Made by a program: the position numbers and the translations under genes
Part shown: piece by piece, positions 46,408 to 54,597 of the stretch
Layout: every line of letters begins with the position of its first letter
Position numbering within the stretch: the stretch's first letter is position 1
Origin: Fischerella sp. CENA71
Lineage (GTDB): Bacteria; Cyanobacteriota; Cyanobacteriia; Cyanobacteriales; Nostocaceae
DNA length: 64,000 nt
Direction: 5' to 3'
Assembly (NCBI GenBank): GCA_024239075.1
Contig: JANBVI010000057.1
Span: forward strand, 124,001-188,000
The notes under the pieces: model-generated
What the model was told of the DNA's origin: nothing
Database searches by the model: none
What the model saw: the letters and a program-made list of their open reading frames with translations, nothing else

Positions 46408-47028
46408 ATGAAATTACAGCGAACAACTTTAATCTTGATTCTGTTAATGCTGGGTTTGGGTGGTGTTGTTTATTTTCATGAATTTTATTGGAAAACTCAG
46501 CAAGAGGAAATCAAAAACAAAAAGCAGCAAATTTTCTCTTTTCAGGCGGATGATGTGCAGTCTTTAGCAGTCAAGACAAAAAGCGGCACTATTGTTTTGG
46601 AACGCAACAATAATTCTGAACGCCCAAAATGGCGGATGACCTCTCCCCAACAAGTATCAGCCAATGATGCTATAGTTTCTTATTTAATGGATTTATTAGT
46701 CAAAGGTGAAAGCGATCGCACGATTGCAACTCCTGTTAATCAATTAGGAGATTTTGGCTTAACTGCACCCCAAGCAACTATTGATATTAAACTCAAAAAT
46801 CAGCAAAATCATCAGTTGCTTATAGGGAAAGCTGACTTTAATAATCGTTTTTTATATGCTCAAGCTGATCCAAAACCGAAATCAGACGGTAATGTAGATG
46901 TGCTACTGGTATCTAAAGATTTTGGAAACGCAGTTAATCGAGAATTATCAGAATGGCAAGAAATTCCCAATCAGAGTGAAAGTACACCTTTACCAAGCTT
47001 GAATTTACCCACTCCGTCAAAGAAGTAA
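46408..47028 (+). CDS. DUF4340 domain protein
   Basis: 206-aa protein with one N-terminal membrane anchor (LILILLMLGLGGVVYFHEF) and an extracytoplasmic DUF4340 domain (WRMTSPQQVSANDAIVSYLM, LLIGKADFNNRFLYAQ). DUF4340 proteins usually accompany GldG-like ABC systems, as here, and are probably an accessory of the exporter. Function unknown beyond that. Confidence 0.8.
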   Translation: MKLQRTTLILILLMLGLGGVVYFHEFYWKTQQEEIKNKKQQIFSFQADDVQSLAVKTKSGTIVLERNNNSERPKWRMTSPQQVSANDAIVSYLMDLLVKGESDRTIATPVNQLGDFGLTAPQATIDIKLKNQQNHQLLIGKADFNNRFLYAQADPKPKSDGNVDVLLVSKDFGNAVNRELSEWQEIPNQSESTPLPSLNLPTPSKK

Positions 47029-47056
47029 TACCGTTTCACTGTGGAGTCAATCTAAA

Positions 47057-47110
47057 ATCGTTCGACTGACTTGTACTGAGCCTTGTCGAAGTAGCGCTCA
47101 CGACGAAGTC
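47057..47110 (-). repeat. 54-bp dispersed repeat, copy B
   Basis: Exact inverted copy of 9171-9224. It is followed by AAAATCCAAAATCC-type low-complexity DNA up to the purU start. Confidence 0.9.
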
Positions 47111-47140
47111 CAAAATCCAAAATCCAAAATCTAAAATCGA

Positions 47141-47995
47141 ATGACAAGTCCGACAGCAACATTGTTAATTTCTTGTCCCGATCAACAGGGACTTGTAGCT
47201 AAGTTCGCCAATTTTATCTATGCTAATGGTGGTAATATTATCCATGCAGATCAACATACAGACTTTGCAGCTGGGTTATTTCTCACACGCTTAGAGTGGC
47301 AATTAACAGGATTTAATTTACCACGGGAATTTATCGCACCTGCTTTTAATGCGATCGCTCAACCATTCAACGCTAAATGGGAACTGCACTTTTCTGATAC
47401 TGTTCCCCGTATAGCTATTTGGGTTAGTAAACAAGACCATTGTTTATTTGACTTGATTTGGCGACACCGTGCCAAAGAATTTACTGCTGAAATTCCCTTG
47501 ATTATCAGCAATCATCTTCAACTTCAGGAAGTGGCAGAACAATTTGGGATTGACTATAATCACTTTCCTGTTAACAAAGATAATAAATTAGAACAAGAAG
47601 CAAAACAATTAGAATTATTGCAGCAATACAAAATTAATTTAGTTGTATTGGCAAAGTATATGCAAATTCTCAGCGCTGATTTTATTGCTAAATTCCCCCA
47701 AGTTATTAATATTCACCACTCTTTTTTACCAGCTTTTGTCGGCGCTAATCCTTATCATAAAGCTTTTGAACGTGGGGTCAAAATCATTGGTGCAACAGCC
47801 CATTATGTAACTTCTGATTTAGATGCAGGGCCAATTATTGAACAAGATGTAGTCCGGGTTAGTCATCGTGATGAAGTTGAAGATTTAATTAGAAAAGGCA
47901 AAGATTTAGAAAGAGTTGTCTTAGCAAGGGCGGTGCGATCGCATTTACAAAATCGCGTGTTGGTATATGGCAACCGCACAGTAGTATTTGAGTAA
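47141..47995 (+). CDS. purU: Formyltetrahydrofolate deformylase
   Basis: Hydrolyses 10-formyl-tetrahydrofolate to formate and tetrahydrofolate, balancing one-carbon pools and supplying formate for PurT. The N-terminal ACT domain (ISCPDQQGLVAKFANFIY) is followed by a formyltransferase-fold domain with NIHHSFLPAFVGANPYHKAF and ATAHYVTSDLDAGPIIEQD. The 284-aa length is standard. Confidence 0.94.
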   Translation: MTSPTATLLISCPDQQGLVAKFANFIYANGGNIIHADQHTDFAAGLFLTRLEWQLTGFNLPREFIAPAFNAIAQPFNAKWELHFSDTVPRIAIWVSKQDHCLFDLIWRHRAKEFTAEIPLIISNHLQLQEVAEQFGIDYNHFPVNKDNKLEQEAKQLELLQQYKINLVVLAKYMQILSADFIAKFPQVINIHHSFLPAFVGANPYHKAFERGVKIIGATAHYVTSDLDAGPIIEQDVVRVSHRDEVEDLIRKGKDLERVVLARAVRSHLQNRVLVYGNRTVVFE

Positions 47996-48009
47996 TTTAT
48001 TACTTGGTG

Positions 48010-48062
48010 TCTTAGTGCATTGGTGGTAAAATTTTGAACCACTAAGACTCGAAGACAGAAAG
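48010..48062. repeat. Inverted repeat of the GTCTTAGTGCATTGGTGG type
   Basis: GTGTCTTAGTGCATTGGTGG and AACCACTAAGACTCGAAGAC are imperfect inverted copies between the convergent purU and EamA genes. A relative lies at about 41620-41645. Confidence 0.6.
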
Positions 48063-48073
48063 ATTTTTAACGC

Positions 48074-48985
48074 CTACTTCAGATAAAACAATAATCCAAT
48101 TCCCGCGATCGCTATGATTACACCTGCGATCGCTCTCCAGCTAACTTTGTCGCCTAACCAAATCCCTATAGGAATAATAAACACCGGACTAGTTTGCAGC
48201 AGGGTAGAAGCAACCCCTGCAACGGTGAATTTTAAAGCTATCTGCTGTAACCAAATTCCTAAGTAAGTTCCGCAGAAAGCAGCAAAAATAATTGCTAGTA
48301 TGAATCGTGTAGATCGCCAATCAGAGTAAGGCATTGTTTTATTTTTGGACTGAAAAAATAAACCCCAAAGCAGCAAAATTAATACACCAGCACTCAGCCG
48401 CAACAAAGCAGCCCACAAAGGACTAATATTTGCATTACTAAAAGCCGCACGCGAAAACAAAACCCCCATAGCATTAGCGATCGCTGCTAACACTCCAAAC
48501 CCGATTCCCCGCCATAGGCGCATTGCAGCACCAGAAGCTTTTCTGCTATCCTCAGGAGTTCGTTCTGTTAATACCCAAGCAACTCCCAAAATTGTCAGTA
48601 AAATCCCGCACCAAGCACTCCAATTAAGCTTTTCCTGCAAAAAAATCATTGCCCCAATCGCTGTGATTGGCGGGGCTAAGGTTCCCATGAGTAAAGCACG
48701 ACGTGGCCCCAAACTATTGATAGAAGCAAAGAAAACTGTATCACCTAAACCAATCCCTACGATACCACTGAGGAGAATCAGAGCAAGGGAAATCGGGGGA
48801 ATGCTGGGAAATAATTCGCCACTCAGCACAATAGTGAGTAAAAGCAGAGCGATCGCAACTATACCTTTCATGAAATTGAGTTGCACAGGTGGGATACGCT
48901 CACCCAACCGTCCATACACCACAGATGCGATCGCCCACAAACAAGCAGCAGACAAAGCTGCTATTTCACCCTGAAAACTTGTCAT
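48074..48985 (-). CDS. EamA-family (DMT) transporter
   Basis: About 303 aa with ten hydrophobic segments arranged as two EamA repeats (first half from IAALSAACLWAIASVVYGRL, second from IGFGVLAAIANAMGVLFSRA). Drug/metabolite transporter superfamily; substrate unknown. The ATG at 48985 (MTSFQGE) is preferred over 49036 because the codons between are repeat-like DNA (GATTTGGATTTTGGACTG). Confidence 0.85.
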   Translation of the reverse strand: MTSFQGEIAALSAACLWAIASVVYGRLGERIPPVQLNFMKGIVAIALLLLTIVLSGELFPSIPPISLALILLSGIVGIGLGDTVFFASINSLGPRRALLMGTLAPPITAIGAMIFLQEKLNWSAWCGILLTILGVAWVLTERTPEDSRKASGAAMRLWRGIGFGVLAAIANAMGVLFSRAAFSNANISPLWAALLRLSAGVLILLLWGLFFQSKNKTMPYSDWRSTRFILAIIFAAFCGTYLGIWLQQIALKFTVAGVASTLLQTSPVFIIPIGIWLGDKVSWRAIAGVIIAIAGIGLLFYLK

Positions 48986-49273
48986 TCGATTTGAGATTTG
49001 GATTTTGGACTGACTGCACTTAGTACAGCATTTCATGAATTCCTAGCGAATTCTATGCAGAAATACTCTGCGTTCCTCTGCGCCTTCCTCCGCGCTCCTC
49101 TGCGTTTAAAAACGCTACGATTTTACGCAAAGCTACACGTTGGTCATCTGAATGCTTGTACCATCAAATAATTATCGGTCGCTGGCAAGTTTAACAAATT
49201 ATTAAAAATAATATTTACCCCTTTTCAAACACGAAAAAAATTTCCTATTTTATGATTAATACTCTTATAAACT
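48986..49273. other. Upstream part of the divergent EamA / CIRCE-gene spacer
   Basis: Contains CTCTGCG-rich low-complexity repeats (about 49060-49110) and AT-rich DNA. The EamA promoter should be here. Nothing else is recognised. Confidence 0.4.
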
Positions 49274-49300
49274 TTAGCACTCAATGCACGAAACTGCTAA
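49274..49300 (+). promoter_or_regulatory. CIRCE element 1 (HrcA operator)
   Basis: TTAGCACTC, 9 nt, AACTGCTAA. This matches 16 of 18 arm positions of the CIRCE consensus TTAGCACTC-N9-GAGTGCTAA, with exact spacing. CIRCE is bound by the heat-shock repressor HrcA, which controls groESL/groEL in cyanobacteria. Confidence 0.8.
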
Positions 49301-49318
49301 ATTTTTGATGGATAAACT

Positions 49319-49345
49319 TTAGCACTCCAAACAAGAAAGTGCTAA
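49319..49345 (+). promoter_or_regulatory. CIRCE element 2 (HrcA operator)
   Basis: TTAGCACTC, 9 nt, AAGTGCTAA: 17 of 18 arm positions match, with exact spacing. It starts 45 bp after element 1. It lies 114 bp before the start codon at 49459. Confidence 0.88.
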
Positions 49346-49380
49346 GTTATCTAGTTTTCAATACCTAAGATAGAAAGTAC

Positions 49381-49386
49381 TATAAT
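49381..49386 (+). promoter_or_regulatory. Possible -10 hexamer for the CIRCE-linked gene
   Basis: TATAAT lies 36 nt after CIRCE element 2. No good -35 at 17-nt spacing is visible, so the exact promoter is uncertain. Confidence 0.4.
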
Positions 49387-49458
49387 CCTGAGTTTAAACA
49401 TTTTTCAGCCAATTTAAAGTAAAAATATTTTCAAAATTTTCATATTGAGGAAGCAGCA

Positions 49459-49809
49459 ATGAAGTATACTTTTGATATTGTTGGAGTATCTCAAGTTTTA
49501 CAGTTTTTTCATCATCAACAAGAAACTTTGCACAAACCCCAACATCAAGGTGTGGAATATATAGCGACGCATACATGTACGTTAGATGCATTTCTAGAAT
49601 CTGTGGAGCCAGTACCACCCAAATGGAATTGGGATAAAGATGAAGTTGTGAGTGCAGTTATAGATTTTTGGATGCAGAATTCTGATAGTATTCGTTATTG
49701 GAAAGCACGTTTAATTGATGCTGGCACTGATAATTTACTAATAGCAAGAGTTGCAGATATCAAAGCCTTAAAAGTGGAATTAGAATCTTTGCTCGGTGGA
49801 AATTTGTAA
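49459..49809 (+). CDS. Uncharacterised 116-aa protein, likely HrcA-regulated
   Basis: I do not recognise the family. The protein is small, acidic and cytosolic: no signal peptide or membrane span, an N-terminal part with VSQVLQFFHHQQETLHKPQ, a central PVPPKWNWDKDEVVSAVIDF, and a helical C-terminus (ARVADIKALKVELESLLGG). GAGGAAG is a good ribosome binding site 7-8 nt before the ATG. Two CIRCE operators lie upstream, so it is probably induced by heat or other protein-folding stress; a chaperone-related or protective role is inferred only from this. Confidence 0.72.
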   Translation: MKYTFDIVGVSQVLQFFHHQQETLHKPQHQGVEYIATHTCTLDAFLESVEPVPPKWNWDKDEVVSAVIDFWMQNSDSIRYWKARLIDAGTDNLLIARVADIKALKVELESLLGGNL

Positions 49810-50772
49810 TATAAACGTTGCAGTAGAGACATTACAGTGCAACGTCTCTACATATCCGAGATATTGCGATCGCAACAATTAACAATTACCAATTGTCAAC
49901 ACGAGCGGATAACATCAGTGTTCAAGCGAACACAGAGAATAAAAACCCCGACTTTTACCCTTCGGGAAGCCACCCTAAGGGTGTCTACAAGAAGTCGGGG
50001 ATCTTTTTGATCACGTTGGCGCAGCCTGCCCTTGGGGCTTATGATTTAGAAATGCTATATAATACCGGGTTCGGATAATAATTTTATATTCCCACTACTA
50101 TCGCAACTATTTAGTTAATACCCCAATTACCCATTACTCATTACCCACTACCTAATGTTACATATCTTTAAGCTTAAATTGCAGATGTGATTGTTGAGCA
50201 ATAGTAGTAAAATAAGTATATTTGCCGCATCTACCTTGGTACATTCTCAAGCTACGCGCACTGTACCAAACTCCTATTTATTACTCTGTATCAAATGTGT
50301 GTCTCTGTCTTTCCACTTAATGAAGATAGAAATATTTTGATGCCAATAGTACTGATGTAACCGTAAGCTATAGGATGCTAATCACATCATTATAGTCAGT
50401 AATCTCCACCAAGTTTTTGTGAAAATTTTGTAAAATAGCTCGCTTTTTAATGAAAAAATTCTTAGCTTTTGATAAAGATACTGTAAAACTTCTAGACCGA
50501 CAAAACACTCAGACTGGAAATCGATTAGCCTGTATTGAAGAGTACAATGACCAAAGTCATCTAACAAGTTTCTTCTAAATTTTCATTAAAAAATAAAGGT
50601 TTTGATAAATGAAATGATATGTGGCAATGTTGAAAATTATACAAACTACAAATTTTATTTATTGAAAGGCAAAGTCTATAAAAGAACCAATTAGAAATCA
50701 GTGAAAGTTTTGTAAAAAAAATATGTAATTAATTCAACTTGCCTACAGTTGAGGCTAACTGGTGATAAAATT
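49810..50772. other. Long spacer before the peptide-secretion locus
   Basis: About 960 bp. It holds the composite terminator at 49946-50008 and ATTACCCATTACTCATTACCC-type repeats (about 50115-50155). The rest is AT-rich, with the regulator promoter probably near 50650-50750. No convincing ORF was found; frames at 49893-50078 (plus) and 50382-50567 (minus) are overlapped by repeats or have no support. Confidence 0.5.
49946..50008 (+). terminator. Terminator hairpin with a nested palindromic repeat in its loop
   Basis: Stem CCCCGACTT/AAGTCGGGG followed by ATCTTTTT. The loop (49955-49991) holds a second palindromic element (CCCTTCGGGAAG, ACCCTAAGGGT). It lies 137 nt after the CIRCE-controlled gene and probably terminates it. 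Confidence 0.72.
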
Positions 50773-51375
50773 ATGCAGAATCATTCTAGTAACAACAATG
50801 CCCTAGAAAGCTATGACAGCAAAGAGAGTAAATTTTTAACCCCCTTTCAGCGAAAACTTCTACTCAAAAATTTGCAAACTGATTTGCAACCAGAATACAG
50901 ACGTAGGCTAGAAATCATGTTGTTAGCAGACATGGGTAAAAGCCAGGCTGAAATCTGTCGCATTTTAGGTTGCTCTCAGGAGATGGCACGGTATTGGATT
51001 GCTATGGTACAAGCAGGCCTAGCGCACCAATGGAATGAGCGAGCAAAAGGCAGACCAAAAACTGTTAACAAGCAATATCTTGAAAGATTGCAAGAACTAG
51101 TAACACATAGCCCGCGTGAGTATGGTTATGCCTTTAGCAGTTGGACAGCCCAATGGTTAAGCAAACACCTAGCTTTTGAACTAGGAATTGAGATTAGCGA
51201 TCGCCACATTAACCGACTGCTTAAACAGAAAGGGCTGTCTACCAAACAAAAATATCAAAAAGGCAAACAAGAAACTGACCAGTTAAAAAACGCTGGAATT
51301 CAGATTTGTGATTTGCAATCTAACTCTGAATTGAAAGTTGATTATCCATTGAACTTAATGAAAATCAGCAATTAA
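50773..51375 (+). CDS. Winged-helix/HTH regulator of the peptide locus
   Basis: 200-aa protein. Residues about 40-90 are a helix-turn-helix (MGKSQAEICRILGCSQEMARYW), and 95-165 a second winged-helix module (YGYAFSSWTAQWLSKHLAFE, then ISDRHINRLLKQKGL). This layout equals the N-terminal DNA-binding half of IS630/Tc1-type transposases, without the DDE catalytic half. An ATG at 50773 after GGTGAT is preferred to the TTG at 50749. It ends 21 bp before the C39-ABC exporter gene, so it is likely cotranscribed and may be a local regulator. Confidence 0.75.
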   Translation: MQNHSSNNNALESYDSKESKFLTPFQRKLLLKNLQTDLQPEYRRRLEIMLLADMGKSQAEICRILGCSQEMARYWIAMVQAGLAHQWNERAKGRPKTVNKQYLERLQELVTHSPREYGYAFSSWTAQWLSKHLAFELGIEISDRHINRLLKQKGLSTKQKYQKGKQETDQLKNAGIQICDLQSNSELKVDYPLNLMKISN

Positions 51376-51396
51376 GTATATTTGTGAGGTAAGAAA

Positions 51397-54300
51397 ATGC
51401 CATCAGTATTTGACCAGCAGCAGCTAGGTCAAACGCTCACCCGTGTTTTAGGTGAAAAGCTTGCTAATCAAGAAATGCAAAGCTGCATGAAGGCGGTAGA
51501 AATAATCAAGCCGCCAGTAGCAAAGCTTTTTTGGCAAGCGACGACAGGAAAACCAGGAATTTATCTTGTCTTAACGGGTAAAGTGCGGCTATTAGATCGC
51601 TCAAACAATTTAATTACCACCCTCAATCCTGGAGGAGGATTTGGTGAAGCGAGTTTGTTTGCACAAGAACTGTGGCTTCCCTATGCTGCTAGAGCTTCTT
51701 CTAACTTGCAACTTGCTTATTTACCAAGCGGGGTTTTGCAAGCTTTGATCAGCAAACATCCTCGGATTGGCGATCGCCTCAGAAAACAAGCAGAAATTTG
51801 GGATTTAATGCTCACTTTACTGCATCAATATCAAGAACAAAACAGTACCTCTGGTGAAGGTATACTCCAAGCCTTATCTGTATTTGAGCGACATGATTTA
51901 GAGTTGGGTAGTGTCAATGCCAAACTCCGCCAAGAGAGTAAATTATGCCTAGTGCATCGGGGAGAATTACAACATCCTGATGGTCGTTGTTTAACTCCTG
52001 GAAATATCTATGAAATAGCCCGTGCAGACGATTTGCGGGTTACACAACCAGCAACAATTGCATATACTCTCAGTCATGCAAATTGGGAAATAGCGTTGCA
52101 ACACTGGCCTGACTTAGCTCAATTAATTGACTCTAAAGTTGCTTCAGCTACCACACAAAAACCTCTTGAGAGCAGAAAAGTCATTCCTTTTCCCTCAACA
52201 GAGTCGTCCACAAAACCAAAACCAAAAAAACGCCAATCCTATTTTCCCAGCCCCCAAGTAAGATTCGGGCAACTTTGGGGACACATCACTCGGCGCTATC
52301 CTTTTTATGCTCAACAAAGCGCCTCAGACTGTGGTGCAGCTTGCTTGGTAATGATTGGTCGTTATTGGGGCAAGCAGTTTAGTATTAGTTGGTTGCGAGA
52401 TTTAGCCAATACTAACCGTAGCGGTGCTTCAATCAAAGGTTTAGTCGCCGCTGCGGAAAGTATCGGCTTTTCTACCCGGCCCGTCAAAGCTAGTCTCGAT
52501 CAATTAGCACAACAATCATTACCTGCAATTGCCCACTGGGAAGGTAAACATTATATAGTTGTCTACGAAATCAACAAAAAGCGAGTCATTGTCTGCGATC
52601 CTGCAATTGGACAACGCAGTCTTACCCACGAAGAATTCCAAGCTGATTGGACTGGTTATGCATTGTTATTGCAACCAACAGTTGGGTTAAAAGAAACCCC
52701 AGAAGCCACTCAGCCATTTTGGCGATTTTTTGAATTAGTCAAACCCCATTCCGTTGTATTGGTAGAGGTGTTTGCTGCTTCGATCTTGATTCAATTATTT
52801 GGGTTAGTAACACCACTATTTACTCAATTACTTTTGGATCGAGTCGTTGTCCAAGGTAGCACCTTAACCTTAAACGCTGTCGGTTTAGGGTTAATTATTT
52901 TTGGTTTATTTCGTGTTGCGATCAGCGCCCTACGACAATATTTATTAGATCACACAGCTAACCGGATAGGTGTCGCCTTGATGGTAGGTTTTATTAAACA
53001 CACTTTTAGTTTGCCTTTAGCATTCTTTGAATCTCGATTCGTTGGTGATATTGTTTCTCGCGTCCAAGAAAACCAAAAAATTCAGCGCTTTTTAACAGGG
53101 GAAGCACTGACAATTGTTCTGGATTTATTAACAGTATTTATCTACATCGGATTGATGTTTTGGTATAGTTGGCAACTAGGATTGCTGGTGCTATTAGTTG
53201 TACCACCATTTGTTTTAGTTGCGCTGATTGCCACACCTTTTTTACGCTTAATATCCAGAGAAATTTTTACGAGTTTAGCAAAAGAAAGTAGCTACCTGAT
53301 CGAATCATTAACCGGGATTCGGACAATTCGTTCCATGGCGATCGAGCAGACAGTCCGGTGGCGTTGGGAAGAACTGCTCAATCAATCGGTGAAAAAAAAT
53401 TTTTCTGGTCAAGTGATTGGTGTACGACTGCAACTTGTTAGTACTACTATTGAAACTTTAGCAACCACAATTTTACTTTGGTTTGGCGCATGGCAGGTAA
53501 TCCAAAATCAACTAACTATTGGTCAATTAGTTGCTTTTAATATGTTGTTGGGTCAGGTAATTCAGCCTTTTAGACGATTAATTGTCTTGTGGAATCAACT
53601 ACAAGAAGTAGTGATTTCTACAGAGCGGATTAATGATGTCCTAGAAGCTGAAGCAGAAGAAGACTTAAGCGCCTCAGCCAAACAAATGCTTCCCGAACTG
53701 AGTGGTAGTGTTCGCTTTGTGGGAGTAACTTTCCGTTATCATCCCGAAAGCGAATATAACATTCTGGAAAATCTCAGCTTTGAAATCAAGCCAGAACAAA
53801 CAGTAGCCCTTGTTGGACGTAGTGGTTCTGGGAAAACCACCCTCTCCAAACTCATATTAGGTTTATACCCACCGACAGATGGCAAAATCTTGATCGATGG
53901 TCAAGATATCACATCTATTTCTTTGCGATCGCTGCGACAACAAATAGGAGTTGTTGATCAAGATACCTTTTTGTTTGGTGGAACTATTCGCGAAAACCTG
54001 AGCATTGCTCACCCCCAAGCCACCCTAGAAGATATTATCCAAGCCGCAACCATTGCTGGTGCAGATGAATTTATTCGCCGACTACCAATGGGTTATGAAA
54101 CCCAAATTGGTGAAGGAGGTGGTTTACTCTCTGGTGGACAACGCCAAAGGCTGGCGATCGCTAGAGCTTTGGTTGGTAATCCCCGCTTATTAATTTTTGA
54201 CGAAGCCACAAGTCATCTGGATACAGAATCAGAGCGGATCATTCAAAACAATCTCAAAACAATTTTGACTGGGCGCACAAGTATTATTATTGCTCATCGC

Positions 54301-54441
54301 CTCTCGACGATTCGCAATGCGGATTTAATTCTGGTTTTGGATCGTGGTGTGTTAATTGAAAGCGGTACTCACGATGAATTGATCAACACCAAAGGACACT
54401 ATTTTTATCTCAATCAACAACAACTTGCTCAAGTTGGTTAA
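51397..54441 (+). CDS. C39-peptidase ABC exporter (PCAT) with N-terminal cNMP-binding-like domains
   Basis: 1014-aa transporter that should cleave double-glycine leaders and export the peptide. Residues 20-140 form a cyclic-nucleotide-binding-like domain (FGEASLFAQELWLPYAARAS) and 160-250 a degenerate second copy. The C39 protease (about 305-425) has Cys312 in SASDCGAAC, His385 in GKHYIVVYE and Asp401 in CDPAIG: a complete triad. Six membrane spans follow (about 450-730), then the ATPase with GRSGSGKTT (Lys813), LSGGQRQRLAIARAL and LLIFDEATSHLD. HlyD and PPIase genes follow. The heterocyst protein HetC resembles it, but the neighbours here differ. Confidence 0.92.
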   Translation: MPSVFDQQQLGQTLTRVLGEKLANQEMQSCMKAVEIIKPPVAKLFWQATTGKPGIYLVLTGKVRLLDRSNNLITTLNPGGGFGEASLFAQELWLPYAARASSNLQLAYLPSGVLQALISKHPRIGDRLRKQAEIWDLMLTLLHQYQEQNSTSGEGILQALSVFERHDLELGSVNAKLRQESKLCLVHRGELQHPDGRCLTPGNIYEIARADDLRVTQPATIAYTLSHANWEIALQHWPDLAQLIDSKVASATTQKPLESRKVIPFPSTESSTKPKPKKRQSYFPSPQVRFGQLWGHITRRYPFYAQQSASDCGAACLVMIGRYWGKQFSISWLRDLANTNRSGASIKGLVAAAESIGFSTRPVKASLDQLAQQSLPAIAHWEGKHYIVVYEINKKRVIVCDPAIGQRSLTHEEFQADWTGYALLLQPTVGLKETPEATQPFWRFFELVKPHSVVLVEVFAASILIQLFGLVTPLFTQLLLDRVVVQGSTLTLNAVGLGLIIFGLFRVAISALRQYLLDHTANRIGVALMVGFIKHTFSLPLAFFESRFVGDIVSRVQENQKIQRFLTGEALTIVLDLLTVFIYIGLMFWYSWQLGLLVLLVVPPFVLVALIATPFLRLISREIFTSLAKESSYLIESLTGIRTIRSMAIEQTVRWRWEELLNQSVKKNFSGQVIGVRLQLVSTTIETLATTILLWFGAWQVIQNQLTIGQLVAFNMLLGQVIQPFRRLIVLWNQLQEVVISTERINDVLEAEAEEDLSASAKQMLPELSGSVRFVGVTFRYHPESEYNILENLSFEIKPEQTVALVGRSGSGKTTLSKLILGLYPPTDGKILIDGQDITSISLRSLRQQIGVVDQDTFLFGGTIRENLSIAHPQATLEDIIQAATIAGADEFIRRLPMGYETQIGEGGGLLSGGQRQRLAIARALVGNPRLLIFDEATSHLDTESERIIQNNLKTILTGRTSIIIAHRLSTIRNADLILVLDRGVLIESGTHDELINTKGHYFYLNQQQLAQVG

Positions 54442-54597
54442 GATACAAATTTTTCTTTTTCCTAACTTCTATTTAAACCAAGGGCGCAGATAAAATATTC
54501 TACCAAATTATTTATTTGAAGGTACAGAGCAAGAAAATTTCATGAGTTGAGTTGAGTCAATTCCTAAATCCAAAATTGTTTGACAGGGTACACAAGT

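Noticed and set aside
49893-50078. 61-residue ORF after the CIRCE-linked gene
   Set aside because: It is read through the composite terminator hairpin and its nested palindrome.
51397-54441. Identification of the C39-ABC exporter as HetC
   Set aside because: Size and domain style are similar, but hetP does not follow; HlyD, PPIase and GG precursors do. A peptide exporter paralogue fits better.
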